In this document: positions 25,940-34,379 of the stretch, piece by piece
Position numbering within the stretch: the stretch's first letter is position 1
Layout: each line of letters opens with the position of its first letter
Assembly (NCBI GenBank): GCA_904501755.1
Contig: CAJGBV010000006.1
Location: forward strand, 16,641 to 80,640
DNA length: 64,000 nucleotides
Source: Clostridiaceae bacterium
GTDB lineage: Bacteria; Bacillota; Clostridia; Oscillospirales; Acutalibacteraceae
Direction: 5' to 3'
Program-made: the position numbers and the translations under genes
The notes under the pieces: model-generated
The model's input: the letters and a program-made list of their open reading frames with translations, nothing else
What the model was told of the DNA's origin: nothing
The model's database searches: none

Positions 25940-28666
25940 ATGGGTTTATTTCAGAAAATTTTCGGTAATTACAGCGAAAAGGAAATAAAAAGACTTATGC
26001 CCTTACAGCAGAAGGTTTTAGAGCTTGAAGAGGAATATAAGGCTTTAAGTGACGAAGAGCTGAAGGCAAAAACAGATGAATTCAAGGAGCGCCATAAAAA
26101 CGGGGAGAGTCTTGATGACCTTCTTCCTGAAGCCTTTGCCGCCTGTAGAGAAGCAGGTGACAGAGTACTTGGTATGCGTCATTTCCCTGTTCAGATAATC
26201 GGTGGTATTGTTCTTCATCAGGGAAGAATAAGCGAGATGAAAACAGGTGAAGGTAAAACTCTTGTAGCGACACTTCCTGCTTATCTTAATGCTATTTCCG
26301 GTAAGGGTGTTCATATTGTTACCGTTAACGATTACCTTGCAAAGCGTGACTCTGAATGGATGGGTAAGCTTTATCGCTTTATGGGACTGTCGGTTGGTCT
26401 TATTGTTCACGGTATGGACAATGAGCAAAAGAGGGAAGCCTATGCCGCAGATATAACATACTGTACCAATAATGAGCTTGGTTTTGATTATTTAAGGGAC
26501 AATATGGTGACTTATGCAATTGAGCGTGTTCAGCGCGGACACAACTTTGCTATAGTGGATGAGGTTGACTCTATACTCATAGACGAAGCCAGAACACCTC
26601 TTATTATATCGGGACACGGGGATAAATCCACCGACCTTTACGACAGAGCAAACCGTTTTGTAAAGGGACTCAGAAAATGCGTCGTAAGGGAAATGGACAA
26701 TAAAATGAGCGACGAGGAAGCTAAGTATGACGGCGACTATGTTGTTGATGAAAAGGCAAGAACTGCCACTCTTACTCCTTCGGGTGTAGAAAAAGCAGAA
26801 GCTTATTTCGGTATAGAAAATCTTAACGATGCTGAAAATATGGCAATTGCTCATCACGTTACACAGGCAATCCGCGCCCACGGTGTGATGAAGAGGGATG
26901 TAAACTATGTTGTCAAGAACGGCGAGGTAGTTATTGTTGATGAATATACAGGCCGTCTTATGTTCGGTAGACGATATAATGAGGGGCTTCATCAGGCTAT
27001 TGAAGCCAAGGAAGGCGTACAGATAGCTCAGGAATCAAAGACACTTGCAACCATTACCTTCCAGAACTTCTTCCGTCTTTATAATAAGCTTTCGGGTATG
27101 ACAGGTACTGCTATGACCGAGGAGGCTGAGTTCAGTGAGATTTATAAGCTTGACGTAATTGAAATTCCTACAAATAAGCCTGTTATCAGAAGGGATACCG
27201 ATGATGTTATTTATAAAACAGAAATGGGCAAATTCAGGGCGGTTATAAAGCATATTATCGAGTGCAATAAAAAAGGTCAGCCTGTACTTGTAGGTACTGT
27301 TACCATCGAAAAAAGCGAGGTCTTGAGTAAGCTGCTTAAAATGCAGAAGATTCCCCATAATGTGCTTAATGCGAAGCATCACGAAAAGGAAGCGGAAATT
27401 ATTGCTCAGGCAGGAAAACTCGGTGCGGTTACCATTGCTACCAATATGGCAGGTCGAGGCACAGATATTATGCTTGGCGGTAATGCGGAGTATCTTGCTA
27501 AAAGTGAATTAAAGCACAGAGGCTACAGCGACGAGGTTATTTTAGAGGCTACAGGCTTTGCTGAAACTAATGAAGAAGAAATTGCAAAGGCAAGAGAGGA
27601 ATATAAAGAGCTGTATGCTGCCTTTAAGGCAGAAATCGCTCCTGAGGCAGAAAAGGTAAGACAGGCGGGCGGTCTTTGTATTATCGGTACCGAGCGTCAC
27701 GATTCAAGACGTATTGATAATCAGCTCAGAGGCCGTGCAGGACGACAGGGTGACCCGGGTACAACCAAGTTCTATATTTCTCTTGAAGACGACCTTATGC
27801 GTCTTTTCGGAGGAGAGAGAATGCTTAGTGCTATGGATGCGCTTAATCTTGGTGAGGATGTACCTCTTGAGTACGGTATACTTACAAAGGGAATAGAAAG
27901 CGCCCAGAAGAAGAAAGAGGGCATAAACTTTGCTTCCCGTAAAAGTGTTCTTGAATATGATGATGTTATGAATAAACAGCGTGAGCTTATATATGCTCAG
28001 CGTAACAAGGTTCTTGACGGTGAAGACCTTAAAGAAACTGTTATGAAGATGATTGATGACACCATTGACAAGAATATCGGTATGTTTATTTCTGATATAC
28101 CTGCTGACGAATGGGATTTTGACGGACTCAGAGCATTTTTCGGCGGGTGGCTGTGCAGAGAAAGTGATTTCTATTATACAGTTGACCAACTTAATAACAT
28201 CAGCCCTGAGGATATAAAGGAAGAACTTAAGGAAAAGGCAAGGAAAAAGTATGCAATGAGAGAAAAACTTTTCACTGCCGAAATAATGCGTGAGGCAGAA
28301 AGGGTAATTCTGCTCAGGAATGTTGATAGTAACTGGATGGACCATATTGACGCTATGGACCAGTTAAAACAGGGTATCGGTCTTCGAGCCTACGGTCAGC
28401 ACGACCCTGTTGTTGCTTACAGAAATGAAAGCTATGATATGTTTGAAGCTATGACCGATTCTATTCGCGAACAAACTGCAAAGCAGTGCCTTAGTGTTGT
28501 TATTAAAAGCGACGAAGAGGTAAGGCGTGAAAAGGTGGCACAGGAAAGCTCGGCAGGTGATAAGCCTTCTACGGTGCGAGGAACGGGTGTTGTTGCTCTT
28601 AATGCTCTATGTCCCTGCGGAAGCGGCAAGAAATATAAACGCTGTTGCGGAAAGAGCTTGAATTAA
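25940..28666 (+). CDS. secA: Protein translocase ATPase SecA
   Basis: SecA drives preproteins through SecYEG. All parts are present in 908 residues: Walker A MKTGEGKTLV (~103), DEVDSILIDEARTPLIISG, the preprotein-binding domain, TNMAGRGTDIMLGG and QLRGRAGRQGDPG of the second motor half, and the C-terminal zinc tail CPCGSGKKYKRCC. An AAGGAG site precedes the ATG by 8 nt. A -10 like TATAAT (25903-25908) lies upstream, without a convincing -35. Confidence 0.97.
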   Translation: MGLFQKIFGNYSEKEIKRLMPLQQKVLELEEEYKALSDEELKAKTDEFKERHKNGESLDDLLPEAFAACREAGDRVLGMRHFPVQIIGGIVLHQGRISEMKTGEGKTLVATLPAYLNAISGKGVHIVTVNDYLAKRDSEWMGKLYRFMGLSVGLIVHGMDNEQKREAYAADITYCTNNELGFDYLRDNMVTYAIERVQRGHNFAIVDEVDSILIDEARTPLIISGHGDKSTDLYDRANRFVKGLRKCVVREMDNKMSDEEAKYDGDYVVDEKARTATLTPSGVEKAEAYFGIENLNDAENMAIAHHVTQAIRAHGVMKRDVNYVVKNGEVVIVDEYTGRLMFGRRYNEGLHQAIEAKEGVQIAQESKTLATITFQNFFRLYNKLSGMTGTAMTEEAEFSEIYKLDVIEIPTNKPVIRRDTDDVIYKTEMGKFRAVIKHIIECNKKGQPVLVGTVTIEKSEVLSKLLKMQKIPHNVLNAKHHEKEAEIIAQAGKLGAVTIATNMAGRGTDIMLGGNAEYLAKSELKHRGYSDEVILEATGFAETNEEEIAKAREEYKELYAAFKAEIAPEAEKVRQAGGLCIIGTERHDSRRIDNQLRGRAGRQGDPGTTKFYISLEDDLMRLFGGERMLSAMDALNLGEDVPLEYGILTKGIESAQKKKEGINFASRKSVLEYDDVMNKQRELIYAQRNKVLDGEDLKETVMKMIDDTIDKNIGMFISDIPADEWDFDGLRAFFGGWLCRESDFYYTVDQLNNISPEDIKEELKEKARKKYAMREKLFTAEIMREAERVILLRNVDSNWMDHIDAMDQLKQGIGLRAYGQHDPVVAYRNESYDMFEAMTDSIREQTAKQCLSVVIKSDEEVRREKVAQESSAGDKPSTVRGTGVVALNALCPCGSGKKYKRCCGKSLN

Positions 28667-28703
28667 TTAATATAATGTAAAAAAAGATAAGGAGAGCTTA
28701 TAT

Positions 28704-30425
28704 ATGTATTGTAATATTTTGCACAGAGCTGCCAGTCCATTAATGATGGATTCACTTAAATTTCAGCAGGATACAGCCCATAAACTCGGTCTTAAAACCA
28801 CTCTTCATATTCCGCTTAAGGGAATGGATTATCCCGAAATAATCGAATATTATAAACAACAAGCACGTGATTTTGGTGATGAAATAGGTATACATTTTCA
28901 CGGAATAGAATCTGAGGCGTATAAAGAGGCTTTCGGTGAAGATGAGCCTATAATTATGCTGTTTTTAAAACCTTTGGAACAACGCAAGAAAATAATAGAT
29001 TTTATGTTCGAAAGGTTTTATGGATTTTTTGGATTTTATCCGGTATCTATTGCGGGATACTATTTTGATGCGGATTCGCTGTCTTATATAAATGAAAAAT
29101 ATCCCTCAGTAAAAATAGCTGTTACAAGCTGTTTTGAGGAAGGTATAAAGATGTTTGCCGGTTGTAGTTATACATGGTATTTATTTAGTGAGGGTGGCCC
29201 TTGGACTGCATATTACCCCTCTAAAGCAAATAGTCTTTGTCCTGCAAAAAACAAAGAAGAGGCAATAGATATAATATGCGTACCTCATTTGAACAGGGAT
29301 ATGCTTATGTCGTATCTCAGCAGAGATGATTATTTTTCTTCTCACACCGCGAATATGCAGCGCGGAAAACTAAATAAGGGTAAAAAGTGTCAGTATATAT
29401 ATGATTTTCTTGATGAATGGATAGATCAGGATAAGTATAACGATACTGTATATTTTAATAATTATACCGGCTCAGGTTGGCTTAATGAGGGAAGAAATTT
29501 TGAGGAATCATCAGAAGACTCCAAGGATTTATACAGACAATGTCTTGAGTATTATAAGAAAAAATCCGATGAAGGAAAACTTGATATTGTTACAATGGAG
29601 GAATATGCAAAGATACATAAAGAGAAAGTTGCTATAGGCAGAGGTGATATTAACCTTTTCCATGATTTAGTTAGTAAATCAGGCAGAGAGCTTCTTTGGT
29701 ATGTTGACTCTAATTGGAGATTAGCAATAGACCCAATTTGCGGTGGAAATATAGTTGACCTTCGTCCTTATGCAGGAAGAATTAAGCAGGATTTGGGTCC
29801 TAATTCATCACAAATGTGGAATGGAAGTTATCCATTTGCTCTTAATTTCCTGCACAGACAAGCCTATCTTTCCAGCGTTGTCGGTGGTGCGCCCCTTTCC
29901 AATCTGAGATGTCATGTTAATAAAATTGAAAGACCGGATGAGCATCAAATATATGTTGAGTTCGAGCCGATGACCATAGGTAAAGGGGAGAATGAAATAG
30001 AATTCGTTTCTTCGTTCTTATTCTGTGATGACGGAAGACTTTATTTAAAGAAAAAAATACTAAGAACAGCAAAGCCAGATACTAAGGTTAAAATTATAGA
30101 AAATATGAACGGCACTTGGGGCAGAACCGAATATCCTGAGGATATATCGGGTACCGAAATGTCTATTGAAAATAAAAACGGCGATAAAGCAGGATTTAAA
30201 TGTGAATATAAATTCCGTAAGAACATTTTTGAAAATGCTACTGTACTTAGCGCAAAGGTGCCTATGATAAATACTCAGTTTACCTTTGAAACCGATATTG
30301 ACGGTACTGTGGGAGAAATACGCGAGGGAGCTATGTTCAGTCCCAACTATTCGTTATGTATGACACAGTATGTAAAAGCAGGGGAGGAGTCAAGCATATG
30401 TTTAAGAATAAAAAGCCTCAAGTAG
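28704..30425 (+). CDS. Polysaccharide-deacetylase/GH-like protein of unknown substrate
   Basis: The 573 residues have no signal peptide. The N-terminal ~320 look like a (beta/alpha) barrel of the deacetylase or GH57-like kind: KTTLHIPLKG, DEIGIHFHGIE (two histidines on a strand end, ~67-77), SIAGYYFDADSL. The C-terminal ~240 residues are a beta-sandwich as in many sugar-active enzymes (NGTWGRTEYPEDISG). I do not recognise a defined family. Its 3' end overlaps the next small zinc-ribbon gene by 28 bp. Confidence 0.5.
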   Translation: MYCNILHRAASPLMMDSLKFQQDTAHKLGLKTTLHIPLKGMDYPEIIEYYKQQARDFGDEIGIHFHGIESEAYKEAFGEDEPIIMLFLKPLEQRKKIIDFMFERFYGFFGFYPVSIAGYYFDADSLSYINEKYPSVKIAVTSCFEEGIKMFAGCSYTWYLFSEGGPWTAYYPSKANSLCPAKNKEEAIDIICVPHLNRDMLMSYLSRDDYFSSHTANMQRGKLNKGKKCQYIYDFLDEWIDQDKYNDTVYFNNYTGSGWLNEGRNFEESSEDSKDLYRQCLEYYKKKSDEGKLDIVTMEEYAKIHKEKVAIGRGDINLFHDLVSKSGRELLWYVDSNWRLAIDPICGGNIVDLRPYAGRIKQDLGPNSSQMWNGSYPFALNFLHRQAYLSSVVGGAPLSNLRCHVNKIERPDEHQIYVEFEPMTIGKGENEIEFVSSFLFCDDGRLYLKKKILRTAKPDTKVKIIENMNGTWGRTEYPEDISGTEMSIENKNGDKAGFKCEYKFRKNIFENATVLSAKVPMINTQFTFETDIDGTVGEIREGAMFSPNYSLCMTQYVKAGEESSICLRIKSLK

Positions 30426-30595
30426 TTGTCAGATGTCCATGGTGCTTTGTTAAGGACATAGACGCTCAGTTGCGCTATTCTTCAAAAGAAGATTTGTATT
30501 ATTGCCTTAAATGCTGTTACACTGCGAAGAAACATAAAACAGCAATGAAAGAACTTAATAATGTTAAAAAAGAAAGATATAAAAGTTATTATTAA
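30398..30595 (+). CDS. 65-residue zinc-ribbon-like protein
   Basis: ATG 30398 has an AGGAG site 8 nt upstream, inside the end of the previous gene. The protein has two Cys pairs, CPWC and CLKCC, about 23 residues apart, as in a zinc ribbon, and a basic C-terminal helix. The basic tail suggests nucleic-acid or membrane binding, but function is unknown. The overlap with the upstream gene implies co-expression. It may also be a small clostridial protein without relation to it. Confidence 0.65.
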   Translation: MFKNKKPQVVVRCPWCFVKDIDAQLRYSSKEDLYYCLKCCYTAKKHKTAMKELNNVKKERYKSYY

Positions 30596-30600
30596 AGTGA

Positions 30601-30632
30601 AAATCAGGATGGAACCCCATCCTGATTTTTTT
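30601..30632 (+). terminator. Terminator before cotJ
   Basis: AAATCAGGATGG/CCATCCTGATTT 12-bp stem (30601-30612, 30617-30628), loop AACC, then T run. Confidence 0.9.
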
Positions 30633-30645
30633 CATATACTGTTAA

Positions 30646-30660
30646 CGGGTGAAATACCCG
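30646..30660 (+). promoter_or_regulatory. Small hairpin directly before the cotJA ribosome binding site
   Basis: CGGGT-GAAAT-ACCCG ends where AAAGGAG begins. It may stabilise the sporulation mRNA or tune translation. A CATATACT sequence at 30633-30640 resembles a sigma-E -10, but no matching -35 was seen. Confidence 0.35.
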
Positions 30661-30675
30661 AAAGGAGAAATTAAA

Positions 30676-30864
30676 ATGTTTGATTCACAAAGAATGAATA
30701 TGAATGAAAACACGGATAATTCTTGCAAACAGGCATTGACACTGGTATTTATTGAAAATCAGGTGATAGAACAGGTATATGAGCCTGACACCGCATTTAT
30801 AAGAGGTACTGCCTTTCCTGAACTTGACAAACCTCTGTGTGTAGGAGGAATGAAGGGTGAATGA
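30676..30864 (+). CDS. cotJA: Spore coat-associated protein CotJA
   Basis: The 62-residue product carries the CotJA pattern: VFIENQVIEQVYEPDTAFIRGTAFPELDKPL. CotJ proteins are made in the mother cell and sit in the inner coat layers. ATG 30676 has an AAAGGAG site; an upstream in-frame ATG at 30649 would read through the leader hairpin. The stop overlaps cotJB by 8 bp. Confidence 0.88.
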   Translation: MFDSQRMNMNENTDNSCKQALTLVFIENQVIEQVYEPDTAFIRGTAFPELDKPLCVGGMKGE

Positions 30865-31123
30865 CAGAAAAATGTTAAAAAGGAAAATTCACGAATTTGA
30901 CTTCTCTATAAAGGAAATGGAACTTTATCTTGATGTTCATCCTACTTGCAGAAGAGCACTAATGCTTCTTGATGAACTAAGACGCAAAAGAAAGGAACTG
31001 GTGGCAGCTTATGAACAACGCTTCGGCCCTTATATAGTTACCACCAACGATGCACCGGCAACAGAGCCTTGGCGCTGGATAGATTCCCCATGGCCTTGGG
31101 AAATAAAGGAGGGTGAAGTTTAA
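30857..31123 (+). CDS. cotJB: Spore coat protein CotJB
   Basis: This 88-residue protein has the CotJB features: an N-terminal helix FDFSIKEMELYLDVHPT, ALMLLDELRRKRKEL, a YEQRFGPY motif and a tryptophan-rich end (WRWIDSPWPWE). It overlaps cotJA at its start and cotJC at its stop, so the three are translated together as in Bacillus. Confidence 0.9.
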   Translation: MNDRKMLKRKIHEFDFSIKEMELYLDVHPTCRRALMLLDELRRKRKELVAAYEQRFGPYIVTTNDAPATEPWRWIDSPWPWEIKEGEV

Positions 31124-31731
31124 TGTGGCAATACGAAAAAAAGCTTCAGTATCCCGTTAATATCAAAAACCCAAACCCTAAATATGCACAGATTATAATC
31201 AGTCAGTATGGTGGACCTGACGGTGAACTTGGTGCTTCAATGCGTTACCTCACACAGCGCTATAGTATGCCGTATAATGAGGTAAAAGGGATTCTTACTG
31301 ATATAGGTACAGAGGAGCTTGCTCACTTAGAGATGGTATGTGCTATGGTATATCAGCTTACCAAAAATCTTACTGAAAAGCAGATTGTGGAAAGCGGCTT
31401 TGACAAGTATTTTGTGGACCATACTACAGGTGTATATCCAATTGCGGCATCGGCTCTTCCTTGGAGAGCTGAATATATTCAGGCGAAGGGCGATATACTC
31501 GCCGACCTTCACGAAGACCTTGCAGCAGAGCAAAAGGCAAGAGTGACCTATGATAATCTACTTCGTCTGATTGATGACCCTGATGTAAGAGAACCTTTAA
31601 AATTCCTTCGTCAGCGTGAAATAGTTCACTATCAGCGTTTTGGTGAAGCATTACGCTTAACGGCAGATAAGTTAGATAGCAAAAACTTTTATGCTTGCAA
31701 TCCCAGTTTTGATAAAAACTGCGGCAAATAA
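31123..31731 (+). CDS. cotJC: Spore coat manganese catalase-like protein CotJC
   Basis: The 202 residues form a ferritin-like four-helix bundle of the manganese catalase family. Metal-ligand regions are GTEELAHLEMV, HEDLAAEQKARVTYDNLL and REIVHYQRFGEAL. The N-terminus (MWQYEKKLQYPVNIKNPNPKYA) is typical for CotJC. It is the last gene of the operon, and is good evidence that the organism sporulates. Confidence 0.93.
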   Translation: MWQYEKKLQYPVNIKNPNPKYAQIIISQYGGPDGELGASMRYLTQRYSMPYNEVKGILTDIGTEELAHLEMVCAMVYQLTKNLTEKQIVESGFDKYFVDHTTGVYPIAASALPWRAEYIQAKGDILADLHEDLAAEQKARVTYDNLLRLIDDPDVREPLKFLRQREIVHYQRFGEALRLTADKLDSKNFYACNPSFDKNCGK

Positions 31732-31740
31732 TAAGTAAAA

Positions 31741-31790
31741 AACAAAGAGCAGATGAATCTGAACGTTCCGAACCATCTGCTCTTATTGTT
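31741..31790. terminator. Bidirectional terminator
   Basis: AGAGCAGATG (31746-31755) pairs with CATCTGCTCT (31774-31783), extended by AACAA/TTGTT; between cotJC and the convergent XRE gene. Confidence 0.75.
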
Positions 31791-32398
31791 TATTTTTTCA
31801 GTACCTTTTTACACCAAGTACGTTTGTTGCATTTTGGGCATTTTAGGTAACGAGTGGTTCCCATGTGCATCGCATTAAGTGCCTGCATATAGGTAGGCAC
31901 AATCTCGTGACCGCAATTTTTGCACTTGTAAGCACCCACACTTACTTCAAGTTTTAATGCATAGAAGCACGGTATCAAGAAAACAACGCAACTTGCGATA
32001 ACTACAATAAGTTGCCATATTCCTTCAGGCATAAAATATGAGGCTGCAAGGGTTGCTGCTAAAAAGGCTATCGTACTTACAATCATAATTATCCACATAG
32101 AAACCCAAATTGTTTTGTTTTTCTTTTCTAATTCTTTTGACATATCTAAGAGAAGCTGTTCGTTTATTTGATTATTATTTTCCATATCTATTTTCTCCCC
32201 AATTAATAATTCGTTTACACTTATGCCGAGGATACTACATAAATTGAGCATAATGGAAGTATCGGGCATAGACTTTCCGTTTTCCCATTTTGATACAGCA
32301 CGGTCGGTTACATTTAATTTTTCGGCTAACTGAAGCTGAGTTAAATTTTTATCTTTTCTGCAAGCGGAAATAAATTTTCCGATTTTGACCTGATTCAT
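31790..32398 (-). CDS. XRE-type regulator with membrane and zinc-ribbon domains
   Basis: Residues 1-65 are an XRE helix-turn-helix (LTQLQLAEKLNVTDRAVSKWENGKSMPD). Two membrane helices follow (~95-155), and the C-terminus has two Cys pairs (CKNCGHE, CPKCNKRTWC). Membrane-tied XRE regulators of this sort are common in Firmicutes and usually control a nearby gene, but none is obvious here. The ligand is unknown. Confidence 0.8.
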   Translation of the reverse strand: MNQVKIGKFISACRKDKNLTQLQLAEKLNVTDRAVSKWENGKSMPDTSIMLNLCSILGISVNELLIGEKIDMENNNQINEQLLLDMSKELEKKNKTIWVSMWIIMIVSTIAFLAATLAASYFMPEGIWQLIVVIASCVVFLIPCFYALKLEVSVGAYKCKNCGHEIVPTYMQALNAMHMGTTRYLKCPKCNKRTWCKKVLKK

Positions 32399-32418
32399 AC
32401 TATTACCTCCTTGTATAA

Positions 32419-32447
32419 AGTGTAATAGATTTTAAGTGAAAAGTCTA
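32419..32447 (-). promoter_or_regulatory. Promoter of the membrane XRE gene
   Basis: On the minus strand: TAGACT (32442-32447), 17-bp spacer, TACACT (32419-32424). Confidence 0.5.
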
Positions 32448-32516
32448 CAAACTGTTGGTTGAGTGGAGAAATCTCAAGATACAAAAATAAAAAATACATT
32501 CATATAGCACATTAGT

Positions 32517-33428
32517 TTACGGAATGTACGAGGTAAACCCCAAAATATCCAAAGAGGCACCAAATTTCTGTTGGGTTAGCTGATTGAAATATGAAAGACA
32601 TTCGGGTAAAAATTCTGCGGTAAGTTCATTATAAAATTCAAGGTCTTCAGGAGTTCCCAAATCATCAATACAAATATGACTGCCGTCCTTTTTTATAGTG
32701 GATGGGTCTATCAGTGATTCAACAATATAACCTGAATATTGGAAATTAACTTTTGCAACTGTTGGTGAATATACGTTAATGTACAAAAGAAGACTTTTAT
32801 CGTGAGCGTCATAACTAAAGTAAATATAATCAGTAGAAGGGGTCTTAATACTTGTTGTATAAGAAGGTCCGCCGACTATAACAGTATCTCGCGAATTAGT
32901 AGTGTCGGGAAATGGAATTACGTTTAATACCCTACGCTTTTGAAAATGTATAGAATATTCTCCCTTGTCTGAAGAAAGGCGGCATGGTGGGTCTTCAACA
33001 CTATTAAATAGATATTCAGCACCGGAGAGGTAATTATCAGGATCGATATTTTTACAGCTTTTACAAATGTTGTTTTCGTAGACATGTCCTCCACTGAGTG
33101 TCTGCGTACTTGAATCTCCGCAGAAACGGCATATCATTTTTATATATCCGTCGTCAATACAGGTGGGATTTTTGGTTTCGGAAGTATATGAATGAGAACA
33201 TTGCTTTTCAAGAGAGTTTTGTTTGTCTTGAGAGTGCTGTTCTTCGTTCTCGCTGTCGGATGAAATGCTGCTTTCCTCCTGTGATGAGGTTTCGGTTTGA
33301 GAAGGAGTAGTGGGAAGCTTATTTTCCACTTCTTTATTTTTATTACATCCTGAAAGGGATGAAATTAAACTAATGATAAGTAAAATAGCGAATATCTCTC
33401 TTACTGATTTTTTAAACATTTTTTTCAT
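32517..33428 (-). CDS. Lipoprotein of unknown function with Cys-rich zinc-ribbon-like segment
   Basis: The 303-residue product has a lipoprotein signal ending LISSLSGC (Cys at ~28), then a Ser/Glu/Gln-rich linker (~35-75), and a Cys/His segment (CSHSYTSETKNPTC, CRFCGDS, CKSCK) that recurs in secreted Clostridia proteins. The C-terminal ~170 residues are a predicted beta-rich domain with no recognised family. The GGGAGG site supports ATG 33428. Confidence 0.65.
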   Translation of the reverse strand: MKKMFKKSVREIFAILLIISLISSLSGCNKNKEVENKLPTTPSQTETSSQEESSISSDSENEEQHSQDKQNSLEKQCSHSYTSETKNPTCIDDGYIKMICRFCGDSSTQTLSGGHVYENNICKSCKNIDPDNYLSGAEYLFNSVEDPPCRLSSDKGEYSIHFQKRRVLNVIPFPDTTNSRDTVIVGGPSYTTSIKTPSTDYIYFSYDAHDKSLLLYINVYSPTVAKVNFQYSGYIVESLIDPSTIKKDGSHICIDDLGTPEDLEFYNELTAEFLPECLSYFNQLTQQKFGASLDILGFTSYIP

Positions 33429-33493
33429 AGTTTTTCCTCCCTTTATTTCTTTATTACATTATAGCATTTGAACATATTTGTGTCAATAAATAA

Positions 33494-33517
33494 GCCCGAC
33501 TCCTTTTGGAATCGGGC
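33494..33517 (-). terminator. Terminator after the activase gene
   Basis: GCCCGA-C-TCC-TTTT-GGA-A-TCGGGC; on the minus strand it is followed by a T-rich stretch and lies just after the activase stop. Confidence 0.7.
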
Positions 33518-33522
33518 ACAGA

Positions 33523-34350
33523 TTATATACCGAAAACAGCTTTTAATTCATTCATTTTTTCATCACTTGGAGTCTTAAAGATGACAGGCTCTTTACCAAT
33601 AGCTCTGTATTTGTTTTCACCCATTGCGTGATAGGGGAGAAGCTCGATGTTTGCGGGCTTGCCGTTTTCATCTAAAAAGTTTTTGATTTCTGTTATTTCT
33701 TCTACAGTATCGTTAACAGTGGGGATGATAGGAATTCTGACCCAAATCTCTTTTCCGCTTTTTAAAAGTTTTTTGAGATTGTCAAGTATAAGAGAATTGT
33801 CTACACCCACATATTTTTTGTGCTTTTGACTGTCAAAGCATTTGAAATCATAGAGAAACATATCGGTAAAGGGAAGAATTTTTTCGAAGACTTCCCATTT
33901 TATATGTCCTGCGGTATCTACGGCTGTATGTATTCCTTTTTCTTTGGAGGCCTTTAAAAGCTCTAAAAGAAAGTCGTGCTGAAGCATACATTCACCACCC
34001 GAAAAAGTAACGCCGCCATTTGAGTTATCATAAAACATTTTGTCTTTGACAATATCGTCAATTACCTCTTTGACTGAGTAATCCTTTCCGCATATCTGAC
34101 GGGCATCAACGGGACAGTAAAGGGCGCACTTACCACAAAATACACATTGGTCATGGGTACACACTTCTCTGCATTTACCGCAACCGGTACATTTGTCTTT
34201 GTAAAACAGCATTTGGGTGTTAAAGTTTTGGCTTTCGGGATTGTGACACCAAGCGCATTTAAGATTGCAACCTTTAAAAAACACAGTTGTTCTGATTCCC
34301 GGTCCGTCAACAAAGGAACCATGCTCGATATCAAATAATTTTCCTGTCAT
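33523..34350 (-). CDS. Glycyl-radical enzyme activase (radical SAM)
   Basis: The 275-residue protein installs the glycyl radical on its partner enzyme using S-adenosylmethionine and a 4Fe-4S cluster. The radical SAM motif CNLKCAWC (Cys 28, 32, 35) is followed by a ferredoxin-like insert with two more clusters (Cys 54/57/60/64 and 69/72/75/79), the form seen with dehydratase/lyase-type enzymes rather than pyruvate formate-lyase. GGVTFSGGECMLQ and YDFKCFD are also conserved. The gene directly follows the partner gene. Confidence 0.92.
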   Translation of the reverse strand: MTGKLFDIEHGSFVDGPGIRTTVFFKGCNLKCAWCHNPESQNFNTQMLFYKDKCTGCGKCREVCTHDQCVFCGKCALYCPVDARQICGKDYSVKEVIDDIVKDKMFYDNSNGGVTFSGGECMLQHDFLLELLKASKEKGIHTAVDTAGHIKWEVFEKILPFTDMFLYDFKCFDSQKHKKYVGVDNSLILDNLKKLLKSGKEIWVRIPIIPTVNDTVEEITEIKNFLDENGKPANIELLPYHAMGENKYRAIGKEPVIFKTPSDEKMNELKAVFGI

Positions 34351-34379
34351 AATGTTTTACCTTCTTTATGAAAAAGTTA

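Noticed and set aside
30610..30645. Sigma-E or sigma-K promoter for cotJABC
   Set aside because: CATATACT resembles a sigma-E -10, but no fitting -35 lies at the proper distance, as that stretch is the upstream terminator. Sporulation control is expected but cannot be placed here.
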